A DNA stretch of 64,000 bases. Origin: Apiotrichum sp. Y4204 (taxonomy: Eukaryota > Basidiomycota > Tremellomycetes > Trichosporonales > Trichosporonaceae). The DNA lies in assembly GCA_025531455.1 (NCBI GenBank), contig JAMYHL010000010.1:372001-436000 (forward strand), in the 5' to 3' direction. Below are positions 45,845 to 56,833 of this stretch, piece after piece (within the stretch, counting starts at the first letter, position 1; every line of letters begins with the position of its first letter). The position numbers and the translations under genes are program-made. The notes beneath the pieces were generated by a model. That model was given only the letters and a program-made list of their open reading frames with translations. It did not search any database and was not told where the DNA came from.

Positions 45845-46531
45845 GATTGCAATGGTTGAGAGAGAGTGCGTGTGGAGAGGTGGTTGTGTTGTTTGTAGAG
45901 AACAACAAAATGCTCTGACTGTTTTACGCGGCCATGAACCGTGTCGTCGACGCTGGGTGCGCCCAGTGCCAGCAAGCCAGCCAGCGCCTGGGGCGGCAGC
46001 CACACACATCATCCCCCATGCAGCTAGCACCACCACAGTGCGTCAGCAAGATCGCGGCCTGTGAGAGGATCTCCGCGATCGCTGGGCGCTGGATCTCGCT
46101 GGCTCGCGGCTGGCTAGCGCTGGCCCGGCACGATTCAAAACGTGCTTCTCGCGCGAGGCGATCAAGGGATTAGGATCTAACATTGAGATATTAGGTCTCG
46201 ATCAAATCTCTATTAAGAAAGTATCGATGTGACTTTTTAAATGATCCTCCCCTCGCCGCATCTTTGTATTGGGTACCCGGGTACTGTGTCTCTAATTTCT
46301 ATCGATTCCAAAATGACGAGACGATGACTCGAAAGGGAAGCGAACAGCGGACAATGATGGGCAATGGCGGGACGCACAGTGATGGCAGACGGCGACAGTG
46401 AGCTCGAGAACCACAACCAACTACCACCTCCAAAAAAGACAGACAGCAACCTCCACTGTTGTTCTCAACTGCACGCACAGAGCACTTCCTCTCCCTCCCT
46501 CACCCCCCTTCTCGCACCACACCCCTCGTTC
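45845..46531. promoter_or_regulatory. Divergent promoter region, SEC11 and TrpRS
   Basis: About 690 bp between divergent start codons. An A/T-richer core lies at about 46150-46250, then CT-rich leader sequence (CACTTCCTCTCCCTCCC) before the TrpRS start. No TATA box or gene was recognised. Confidence 0.45.
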
Positions 46532-48603
46532 ATGCCCTTCCGCCCCACCGCGGTCAGGCTGCTTTACATCTCCACTCCCCGTCTCCAACACCGCTTCCCC
46601 AAGAAAAAGCTCGAGAGCATGTCCAGCCTGACGCCAACCTACGGCCAGGAGGGCGACGACGCGCCCCTCCGCTCGGGCCAGCTCACGCCCAACACCATCT
46701 CCAAGCAGCTGTCGCAGATGGAGCTCCCGGGCCCCGAGAACCTGCACCTCTCCCAGCCGTCCCAAAAGGCCGACCGCACCTCGCGCGATCTCACCGAGCA
46801 GCTCTCCGGCCTCAACCTCCCCGAGCCCGAGGCGCTCTCCAAGGCCAAGGCGCGCCACCGCTCCGAGAGCCAGAGCCAGGAGATCGCCGAGCAGCTCTCC
46901 CGCATGAAGCTTCCCCAGCCTGAGCGCATCTTCGGCCCGGACGCAACAAGCTCGGACGCAAAGCAGGGCGTGTCTGCCGACGAGTGGGAGAAGGTCAAGC
47001 TTGCGGACGATGTCCCAGAGGCCGTCAAGAGCCCGACCTTGGCACACTTCCGCCGCGAGAGCCGTGCTGCGTGAGTGCGAGGGGAACGCTCCAAGTGGAC
47101 ACGTAGTCGTTGGCGCTGCCGCTAACAACCACAGTGAGACCAAGCCGCCGGCACCGGCTGCCGCTGCTGCTTCCCCGGCGCGCTCCGTTTCGCCCTCCAA
47201 GCAGCAGGAGCAGAAGATCACCCCCTTTGACGTGCAGGGCGGTGTGGACGCAGAAGGCAAGGAGACTGGAATGTGGGTGGAATATCTCGATGGTGACTCA
47301 CTCCAGCGACTACGACAAGCTCGCGAAGCGTTTCGGCGCGAACAAGATCACTCCTGAGCTGCTCGAGCGCTTTGAGCGTCTTACCGGACGCAAGCCGCAT
47401 CCGCTTATGCGCCGTGGCACCTTCTACACTCACCGCGACTTTGACAAGATTCTGGATCTTTACGAGCAGCGCAAACCGTTCTACCTCTACACCGGCCGCG
47501 GGCCGTCCTCCGACTCGATGCACATGGGCCACCTCATCCCCTTCCTCTTCACTGCCTGGCTGCAGGAGGTCTTTGACTGCGCGTGTGTTATCCAGGTGAC
47601 CGACGACGAGAAGTACCTTCTTGACCGTGACGCCAAGAAGCAGCAGGCGCTCATCAAGAAGAACCCCCAGGACAAGCGCTCGCCGTACTGGATCCTGGAC
47701 AAGTACCACGAGATGGGCCAGGCCAACATTGCCGACATTGTTGCCTGTGGGTTCAATCCCGAGAAGACGTTTATCTTCTCCGACCTCGACTACATTGGCA
47801 AGGCCTTTTACCGCAACGTCGTGCTCATGGGCAAGACTTTGACCGTCACTCACGCCAAGGGTGTCTTTGGCTTCAGCGACTCGGACAACGTCGGCATGAT
47901 GCACTTTGCCGCCGTCCAGTCGACCCCGTCGTTCTCCAACTCGTTCCCCCAGATCTTTGGAGACCGCACCGACATCCCCTGCCTCATCCCGTGTGCCATT
48001 GACCAGGACCCTTACTTCCTCGTGTGCCGTGACGCCGCCGATAAGCTCAAGTACAAGAAGCCGGCCCTCCTCCACGCAAAGTTCCTCCCCGCCCTCCAGG
48101 GTGCCGGCACCAAGATGTCCGCCTCCAACCCCAACTCCAACATCACCCTCACCGACAAGCCCAACGAGATTAAGAACAAGATCCGCAAGCATGCGTTCTC
48201 CGGCGGTGGTGACACCCAGGAGCTCCACCGCCAGAACGGTGGCAACCCGGACGTCGACATTGCATACCTCTACCTCTCGTACTTTGAGGAGGATGACGCC
48301 AAGATGCAGCGGCTGGCGGACGTGAGTGACAACATACGGATAGTTGCTGACAAGGACAGGAGTACCGGGCCGGCACGCTCTCGACGGTGCAGCTCAAGGA
48401 CGAGTGCATTGCCAAGCTCCAGGGCGTCGTTGCGGGATTCCAGGAGGTAAGCTAATTTTTCTTCTTGGTAGCTGACATTTCAGCGCCGTGCAAAGGTTAC
48501 GCCCGAGGTTGTCGCGTACTTCCAGGACCCCACGCGTCCCATCGACCCTACTCCCGGCTTCGCCGCCGCCTCGACTGCGACTGTCAGCTCGCCCGCTGCG
48601 TAG
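46532..48603 (+). CDS. WRS1: Tryptophanyl-tRNA synthetase with N-terminal repeat extension
   Basis: Class I synthetase charging tRNA-Trp. Five exons: 46532 (or 46619)-47070, 47135-47272, 47307-48321, 48360-48446, 48484-48603. The frame from 46532 encodes 632 aa and that from the better-context ATG at 46619 encodes 603 aa. The catalytic core from exon 3 onward is the eukaryotic cytosolic type: [20 protein letters not shown] (HIGH variant), [31 protein letters not shown], the KMSAS loop in [11 protein letters not shown], and [19 protein letters not shown]. The first 150 residues are an extension with three copies of an x-QLSxMxLPxPE motif. The 29 residues between the two ATGs ([20 protein letters not shown] onward) are basic, Arg/Leu/Ser-rich and resemble a mitochondrial presequence. 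Confidence 0.93.
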
Positions 48604-49119
48604 AGAACAGTAGTGGGAAGGGGAGATATACATGGGCTGGGTAGCTGCGTATCGTGCATGCAACTCTTTGAGCAGCCGTGGGAGAGCGAGAGGCTGAGAT
48701 CGAGATCGAGTATAGGCGCTGGGGGTGTGTGCCGGTTGCGCGCGGGTGCCACATGGATTGATGAAAACATGAAATAATGAAATACGTGTCATTGGGGGTG
48801 GATTTAGTGGATTGATAAGGTAGGCTGAGTGAGCAGCGACGCGCGTCACCTCCCTCTCTCCTGGAGCACGCTCTGCACACGATGAGATGTTGCCAGAAGG
48901 TAACTGTGCATCCAAAGGACATTCTGGTCTGGTCGCTCTCAAGGCCTTCGTCGTCGTCGCCTTTACACCCACACTCTCTCTTTCATCACAACAACATTGT
49001 TCAACCACTCTGGCACATCACCCCCTTCCCCATCCTGATTGCGCCGACAATAGACTAGAACACCCGGCGCGACACTTCTCCCTTCCAACTCCCCCAACCA
49101 CCACAACCACTCTTCCACC
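48604..49119. other. TrpRS 3' flank and RPN1 promoter
   Basis: About 515 bp. The last 150 bp before the RPN1 ATG are C/T- and CA-rich (CACTCTTCCACC just before the start). No yeast-type proteasome control element was seen here and no gene is supported. Confidence 0.5.
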
Positions 49120-52100
49120 ATGCCTATCGAGGAGGACCCCAAGGCGGTGACGCTGATGGTCCCGTCCAAGGACCCGGAGAAGGAGGAGGACCCGACCCCC
49201 AAGCACACCAAGGGCAAGTGGCGTGACACTGAGGAGGACCAGCCTGATATTGTGGGTACTGTCGGCGTGCTTGCACGTCGAAATTCTGGATTCAAAGAGT
49301 CTTTCGATCATATGCTGACTTTAGTCGGAGGAGGACCTGCAGCTCAAGAGCGAGCTCGAGATGCTTGTCGAGCGCCTCAAGGTGGGTAGTGCTGGTTTTG
49401 TACGCTCTAACGGCAGGAATCCGACACGTCGCTGTATCTCCCCGCCCTCGAGTCGTTGCGCACGCTGATCCGTACATCGACGAGCTCGATGACCTCGGTG
49501 CCCAAGCCTCTCAAGTTTTTGCGGCCGCACTACGAAGAGATGGGCAAGATCCGCGACGGGTGGTCCAAGGACCTCAAGCAGCAGCGCGCACTGCTGGCTT
49601 CCATCCTCTCGGTCCTCGCCATGACGTACTCGGATACCGGGCGGCGCGACACTCTGTACTACCGCCTCATTTCCGAGTCTGACGAGAGCCCGGGATCATG
49701 GGGCCACGAATACGTTCGTCACCTCGCTGCTGAGCTTGGCGAGGAGTATGTCGGGCTCATCGAGCATCCCGAGGATGAGGAGCCGGCGGCGGACGCGACG
49801 GAAGCGGCCGACGGCGGCGAGGCGAACGGCAAGGAGGGCGAGGACAAGGCTGTTGTCCCCGCGCCTCCGAAGCGCAATTACACGGTTGAGCAGCTCCGCT
49901 CGCTGGGTCTTGAGCTTGTCGACTTTTTCCTCAAGCACAACGCCGAGGTGGATGCTGTCGACCTTGTGCTCGAGCTCGAGTGTGTCGAGGTGCTCGCCGA
50001 CAAGGTCGACGACAAGACGTACCCCCGTGTCTGCCAGTACATGGTCAGCTGTGTTCCCCTTCTTGTTCCCCCGGATGACGAGGTGTTCCTCCGCACCGCT
50101 GCCGCCATTTACGCCAAGCACGACCGCCTGCCCGAGGCGCTTGCCCTCGCGATCAGGTTGCACGACAGGAAGCTCGTCCGGAAATACTTTGAGGCGCCCG
50201 CCAACCCGGTCATGAAAAAGCAGCTCGCATATCTGATTGCGCGCGCCAACATTCCCATCCACTGGGTGCACAGCCCGGACACGATGGAGCCCGAGAGTGA
50301 CGAGGGCGACGAGTGGGGACCGCCCCCACCTGAACTCTCGCCCGAACTGGCAGAGTGTCTCGGCAACCACAACCTTTCGACCCACTTCCGCAACTTTGGC
50401 AAGGCTGTCGGTGTCGAGGACCCCCGCACTCCCGAGGACATTTACAAGACGCATCTCGAGACGCAGTCGTCCACGCAGTACAACTCTGTGCGCGACAACC
50501 TCGCCGCCACCTTTGTGAACGCTTTTGTGAATGCTGGATTCGGAAACGAGAAGATGATCGTCCAGGCCCCCGAGGGCGAGAGCTTCATCTACAAGAACAA
50601 GGAGCGCGGTATGATGAGTGCAACTGCGTCCGTCGGCATGTCGCTCCTCTGGGACCACGAGGGCGGTATCGACCACATCGACAAGTACACGTACTCGAAC
50701 GAGGAGCCGATCAAGGCGGGTGCCTTCCTTGCGATTGGTATCCTCTACTCGTCTATCCGTACCCAGCCGGACATGGCATGGGCCCTCCTCGAGGAGCACA
50801 TCGACAACCCGAGTGCCGACATCAAGATTGCCGCCATCAACGCCATTGGTATGGCATACGCTGGTTCCGAGCGCCACTACATTATCGAGCGTCTCTCGCC
50901 GTACATCACGGACGAGTCGTCATCGATTGATGTCGCTGCGAATGCTGCACTTGCAATGGCGTTCGTGTACGTCGGCTCGGGCAACGGCGACGTTGCATCC
51001 ATGATCCTTCAGACCCTTATGGAGCGTGAAACCTCCCAGCTCGACTCGCCCTGGGGCATCTTCTTTGGCCTTGCTCTCGGTCTCATCTTCCTCGGCCGCC
51101 AGGACGCTGCCGATGCCACCCTCGAGACCCTCAAGGTCATTGAGCACCCGATTGCCCGTTCCGCTGAGATTCTCGTCGAGGTGTGCTCGTATGCCGCGAC
51201 AGGAAACGTCCTCAAGGTGCAGTCCATGCTGCATGTGTGTGCCGAGCACGTCAAGCCGGCAAAGAAGGAGGAAGCTGCGGGAGAGCAGGCAGAGGGCGGC
51301 GCGACGGAGGCCAATGGCGCGACTGAGGGCGGTGAGACAGCACCGGCCGAGGCCGAGCCGGAGAACACCAAGTCGTTGAAGCATCAGGCCATGGCTGTTA
51401 TTGGTATCGCACTTGTCGCTATGGGCGAGGATGTTGGTGCGGAGATGGCGCTCCGCCAGTTCCAGCACCTCATGACGTACGGCGACCCCGTGATCCGCAA
51501 GGCTGTCCCGCTGGCGCTGGCGCTGATCTCGGCATCCAACCCCCAGCTTTCCATCCTCGACACCCTCTCAAAGTACTCGCACGACTCGGACCTCGACGTT
51601 GCGGTCAACGCCATCCTCGCCATGGGGCTCGTCGGTGCGGGCACCAACAATGCCCGTCTCGGCCAGATGCTCCGCGGCCTCGCCACCTACTACGCCAAGG
51701 AGCCCGACTGCCTGTTCATGGTGCGCATCGCGCAGGGCTTTGTGCACATGGGCAAGGGCACGATCGGCATCAACCCGTTCTTCAACGACCGGCAGATGCT
51801 GAACGGCAACGCTGTCGCCGGTCTGCTCGCGCTCCTCGTATCCTTCACTGAGGCGCGGAGCTTTGTCCTCGGCAACTACCACTGGCAGCTGTACTGGCTC
51901 GCGCTCGCCATGTTCCCGCAGTTCCTCATCACGCTCGACGAGGAGGGCGCCGAGAAGGAGGTGACTGTGCGTGTCGGCCAGGCGGTCAACACTGTCGGAC
52001 TGGCAGGAACGCGCTCGGGCATCTCGGGCTTCCAGACCCACCAGACACCAGTGCGCATTGGCACCACCGAGCGCGCAGAAATGGGCACAAACGAGTTCTT

Positions 52101-52223
52101 TCCGTACTCGAGTGTGCTTGAAGGATTCGTCTTCATCCGGAAGTGAGTTGCCCCCAGAGGGATGGTTGCCAAAGGGATTGCTGACTGACACACAGGAACG
52201 AGTCGTACGAGGCCGACGAGTAG
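49120..52223 (+). CDS. RPN1: 26S proteasome regulatory particle base subunit Rpn1
   Basis: Non-ATPase scaffold of the 19S base that docks ubiquitin receptors and the deubiquitinase Ubp6. Four exons: 49120-49251, 49325-49381, 49417-52142, 52196-52223, total 980 aa, as expected for Rpn1/PSMD2. The acidic N-terminus leads into EEDLQLKSELEMLVERLK and YLPALESLRTLIRTSTSSMT. The proteasome/cyclosome repeats of the toroid are obvious: AGAFLAIGILYSSI, AAINAIGMAYAGSERHYI, AALAMAFVYVGSGNGDVA, GIFFGLALGLIFLGRQ, and MAVIGIALVAMGEDVGAEMA. The C-terminal MAQGFVHMGKGTIGINPFF-like block (IAQGFVHMGKGTIGINPFF here) and YSSVLEGFVFIRKNE are family hallmarks. Glu/Ala-rich linkers near residues 155-180 and 640-670 are disordered. 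The last exon encodes only nine full codons including the stop. Confidence 0.96.
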
Positions 52224-52499
52224 GTGCATGGCAGAGACGCGTAGAGCATGGAATGCAAATCATGTTGGCAGCTTTTTGATGCTAGAATGGATGAGGCAAT
52301 GCCTAGAACGGAACACTGACATCAGTGACATCAGGGGTGAGATGGCACTGACGGGCTAACATTGACACTGCTGCATTCCATTCCGTCAGAGCCTTTCACG
52401 AGTTATCAATTCTCTCGTTCAAACGACAGTTGCGTCGCGCTTCACATGTCGCGCTGGATACTGAACAAGTGGTAATGAGTTGTGCATGCAATATGTAAT

Positions 52500-54514
52500 C
52501 TAGTTCTCCCCCTTCTTCGCCTTCTTCGTCTTCCTCTTCGTCTTCTTCTCCTTCTTCTCCTCGACCTTCATCTCCCCCTTCTCTTCCACGCGGGGGAAAA
52601 GCGTCGTGCCATGATATCGCCCCGCGCCCTCGCCGAGCCGTCGCGCAATCAGCCCCGCATCAACATTCTCCGGATCCCACGTCGCGGCCGCCCATGTCCG
52701 CTCGTCAGCCGGCACGCCGAGGCGGTCGAGCAGCTCGCCCGCCTTGCCCGGCATGATCGGCTGCGCGAGGATGCCCGCGAGCCGCAGCGCAGTGTAAGCG
52801 TACACCAGTGCTGCGGTGGCGGTATTTTCCGCTGCCCACGGTTTTCGGTCCGTAAACAGCTTGTTCGCAGAGGAAATCACGTCGAGAAGCGAGGCCGTCG
52901 CCCTGCCCAGCTCGTACCTCTCAAACCGCGCCTCATAACCCTCCCTTAAGCCCGAGAGCGCATCATCGAGCTCGGCGTCCCGCTCCTCCGCCTTCCACCC
53001 GCCCATCTTCGCAAGTAGTCGCGCAGTCGATATCCGCGAGACGAGGTTACCCACCTGGTCCTGCAGGAGTGCGTACGCCGTCGCGAGCTCGGACGGCGAG
53101 TAGTCGGCATCCTCGGGGAGACTGCCCCCCACGCGCATGAGATACCACCGCACGCCGTCGGCGCCGTACGTCTCCATCGCGGCCAGCGGGTCCGCGACGT
53201 TGCCCCGCGATTTGGACATTTTCGCCCGTCCCATTGTCCAGTGCGCGTGGGAGAGCACGCGCTTCGGGAGCGGCTCGCCTGCCGCTGCGAGAAGTGCCGG
53301 CCAGTGCAGCGCGTGGAAGCTGGAATGAGAGAGAATATCAAAGGCTACTTGCGCCAGCACTCACCGGATAATGTCCTTGCCGACGACGTGCATGTCCGCG
53401 GGCCACGCGGCGTGCTGGGCTGGGTATCCCGCGACGGTGATGTAGTTGATCAGCGCGTCGACCCAGACGTAGATTGTCTGCGAGTCGTCCCCGGGTACCG
53501 GGACACCCCACTTGACACGCGAGGACGGGCGCGAGATGCTCAGATCCTGCATGTCGGCCGTCTGGAGGAGGATCTCCTGGTTGAATTTGGCGGGAGACAC
53601 GGCTGGCGTCAGATTGGAATCACCAGGTAGCGCTTATGCTCCAGCTGAGCGTATTTGTATTACAGCTCGCAAATGCACGCCATACTCACACTCTGGGTTC
53701 TGCAGCCACTCGCGCAGCTGCGGGGCAAACATGCTGAGCCTAAACTTCCAGTTCTCCTCCTCCTGCCACACGACCTCGGAGCCCGTCTCAATCGACACCA
53801 TTTTCCCGTCCACCTTGTCCACCTGCTTGTCCGAGTAGAAGCACTCGTCCGAGACAGAGTACCACCCAGAGTGCGAGCCCTTGTACACTGCGCCAGATGC
53901 GACGAGCTTGGCCCAGAACGCCTCGACCGCCGCGTAGTGCCGCGGCTCGGACGTGCGGATAAAGTCGGTGTACGAGATGTTTGCGAGTTCTGATAGATTC
54001 TGGGGTTAGGATACGAGACTTGTAGTGTCGCCCTTTGGTTGTTCCCCGACTTGAACCTCGACTCACCCGGAACCGCCCAGAGACCTCGTCGCAAAACTCG
54101 TGCTCCGTCATCCCGTTCTTCGCCGCCGCCTGCTGGATCTTGAGCCCGTGCTCATCCGTACCCGTGGAGAAGACGACGGGGCGATCGGGCTGCCGCAGGC
54201 GCGCAAAGCGCGCAAACACGTCCGCGAGTACGACAGAGTGCAGGTGGCCAATGTGCGGGGCTGGAATCAGCGCTACGACACAAACTCAACTCACAGGCAT
54301 TGACGTAGAAGATGGGCGTGGTGATGAAGAAGGGCTTGGTGTCGCCCTCTGCAGGGGTGAAGAACGAGGGTGTTTCGCGGGGGGAGGGACTCGGGGTCGA
54401 GCTCGACGGGGCGGCGTGGGCGGCGTTGAATCGCGGCGCGCTGGCGCTCAGAGAGCGTACCGCCGGCACCCGCGTACACGATAGCGGGAGACGGACCCTC
54501 CGGAGAGCGAACAT
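52500..54514 (-). CDS. MSM1: Mitochondrial methionyl-tRNA synthetase
   Basis: Class I synthetase charging mitochondrial initiator and elongator tRNA-Met. Five minus-strand exons: 54514-54295, 54260-54067, 53999-53690, 53602-53365, 53319-52500, total 593 aa. The N-terminus [20 protein letters not shown] is a clear mitochondrial presequence. Then come [20 protein letters not shown] (HIGH motif), [60 protein letters not shown], and the KMSKS loop ([17 protein letters not shown]). The anticodon-binding helices follow. Splice phases join cleanly; exon 3 starts at 53999 to keep [11 protein letters not shown] in frame. Odd feature: a 24-residue Lys/Glu-rich C-terminal tail ([20 protein letters not shown]) not usual in bacterial-type MetRS. 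Confidence 0.94.
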
Positions 54515-54816
54515 GGGTGGGAGGCGATGCGATGAGAGTAGAAGCAAGAGAGATACGAGAGCACAAATGTCCGATGATGGCGAGTGTCGGGATTTGGCGG
54601 GTATCACGTGATTGTGGACGAGATTGATAACAAAAGTCCAAAGAGCTCGATCGATTCCGAAAGTGCACCGCGCGGCGCGGTGCGATGTGATGGCGGGTGG
54701 AGCCGACTCGTTTGTCTGAGATTCCTATATCCTGTCCAATCCTTCGGCACTGCTCCGACCGACCGCTCAAGCCCCCGCCCCCGCTTCCTCCCCAACTCTT
54801 CTCCTCTCTCCCTGCC
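54515..54816. promoter_or_regulatory. 302-bp divergent promoter, MSM1 and MET7
   Basis: The start codons of MSM1 (minus) and MET7 (plus) are 302 bp apart, so both promoters and leaders share this segment. C/T-rich sequence precedes the MET7 ATG (CTTCTCCTCTCTCCCTGCC). A TATCCTGTCC near 54729 is not a clear TATA box. Confidence 0.6.
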
Positions 54817-56585
54817 ATGCTCCCGAGTCTGGTAAAGATGGCTCGCACACGATCGTACTCGGTGAGTGATAACTACTGGGCGGCACTGACGACGTAGGAA
54901 GCCATCCGGCTGCTGAACACGTGCCAGAGCAATGCAGCGACGTGAGTCGGTGTGAGAGGTGGATGGGGAGAATGGGGCACGGGAGGGGACGAGAATGCCG
55001 GATGCTGACACGCAGGATCGAGGCGATCCGCAAGTCTGGCGGGCGGCTGAACGAGTGGGGCATCAAGGAGATGCTCGACTACCTCCGGCGCATCGGCTAC
55101 AAGGTGGGAGAACAGTTTTGGGATTCGTTTACTGACGGCAGCCGGATGACTTGAACCGGTTGAACGTGGTGCACATCACGGGGACGAAGGGCAAGGGCTC
55201 GACGTCAGCGTTTACGGAGCGGATTCTGCGCAAGTCGCTCGGTGGCAAGATTGGTGAGTGGGATGGACAGCCATAGAGGAGAGGCACATCCATCATAGCC
55301 TAGACAAGAGTTTCTGACACCAGGCCTGTACACCTCGCCCCACCTGTGTGCGGTGCGCGAGCGCATCCGCGTCAACGGCGAGCCGCTGTCCGAGGAGGAG
55401 TTTGCAAAGTACTTTTTCGAGGTGTGGGAGCGTCTCGAGGCGGACCCGAAGGTGGGATCGCAGACTGTGGATGCTTTTTCTAATCGCAGACTCTGACAGA
55501 GCACACGCCCCAGTTCCCAATCTACTTCCGGCTACTGACGCTGCTTGCGTTCCACGCGTTCCTCTCGCTCGGCGTCGATGCGACGGTCCTCGAGGTGGGC
55601 ATTGGCGGGACGTACGACTCGACCAACATTGTTCCCCGCCCGGTGGTCACCGGCATCACGGCGCTCGGGCTCGACCACACGGCCGTGCTCGGCACAACGA
55701 TCGAGCAGATCGCGGCGAATAAGGGCGGCATCTACAAGCCGGGCGTGCCGGCGCTCAGCGTCCCACAGGAGCAGGAGAAGGGCCTTGCGATTCTGAAGGA
55801 ATGCGCGGCCAAGGTTGGCGTGAGTTGATGTCAAAGCTGCTTGAACTCACACCCAGGCGCCGTTTGAGATTGTGCCCATGATTCCCGAAGTCGCGCTCGG
55901 CCTGCGCGGCGAGCACCAGCGGATCAACGCGAGTCTGGCGGTCGCGCTGTCGAAAAAGTTCCTCGAGGCAAAGGGCAAGGCGCCGGCTGACGATTCGGCT
56001 GCCCTCCCCGCGTCGTTTGTGACTCCTCTCGCAGAGACAAAGTGGCCTGGCCGCTGCCAGTCCGTGAAGAAGGGGGAGACGACGTGGCTCCTCGACGGCG
56101 CACACACTGTCGAGTCACTCCAGTCGTGCGGCGAGTGGGCGTGGTCCACACCCGACAAGCCCGACGTGTTGATTTTCAACTGCTCTGGTGGGCGGCAGGG
56201 TGAGACGCTCCTCGGTGCGCTCCTCGATGCCGGCGCATCGACGTCGGGCGTCTCGCGCACGCAACTGGGAAGCACGTTCAACACGGTCATCTTCTGCACA
56301 AACGTGACCTACACAGACGGGCACTTCAAGGGCGACCTGACGGCGCATGCGATTGACCCAAACGACCTCGCCGCCCTCGCGACGCAGAACGCGCTGCGCG
56401 ACGCGTGGCTCGCGCTCAACCCCGACTTTGATGCCTCAAAGGTACACGCGGTGCCGTCGATCCAGCACGCGGTGAATATTGTCGACGGGCTCGGGAAGCG
56501 CAACGTCCTCGTTGCCGGGTCGCTCCACCTCGTCGGCGGCGTCATGGAGGTTGCTGGGCTGCAGTTTGCCCTCGGGATGGAGTAG
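54817..56585 (+). CDS. MET7: Folylpolyglutamate synthase
   Basis: ATP-dependent addition of gamma-linked glutamates to tetrahydrofolates, in cytosol and/or mitochondria; needed for folate retention and one-carbon metabolism. Seven exons: 54817-54861, 54898-54941, 55016-55103, 55142-55253, 55324-55451, 55490-55819, 55857-56585, total 491 aa, as usual for fungal FPGS. Motifs: AIRLLNTCQSNAAT, LDYLRRIGYK, the ATP P-loop VHITGTKGKGSTSAF, GLYTSPHLCAVRERIRVNGE, TPQFPIYFRLLTLLAFHAF, the omega-loop region EVGIGGTYDSTNIV, LDHTAVLGTTIEQIAANKGG, and TTWLLDGAHTVESL in the C-terminal domain. A second ATG at 54838 in stronger context (AAGATGGCT) could be the real or a second start. The short first segment (MLPSLVKMARTRSYS) is basic and may aid mitochondrial import. 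Confidence 0.95.
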
Positions 56586-56833
56586 CTGTGCATGCGTTCT
56601 GTAGTTGTAGTGGGTTTATGGATTGGATCGCATCGAGGGATACATAGGTCCTGGGGGTGAGGAAACCGCGGAAGCAGATTGGTTGAAATGGATTGTTTCC
56701 ACAATTCCACACAAGAGCACTTTGAGGTCTCGGGATCCGAGAGTTTGAGATGACTGTCGCTCACTCTCTTTGTCAACATCCACTCCACTCGATCTCGACC
56801 CATCCATCCCACACCCCACCGGGCATCGCAACC

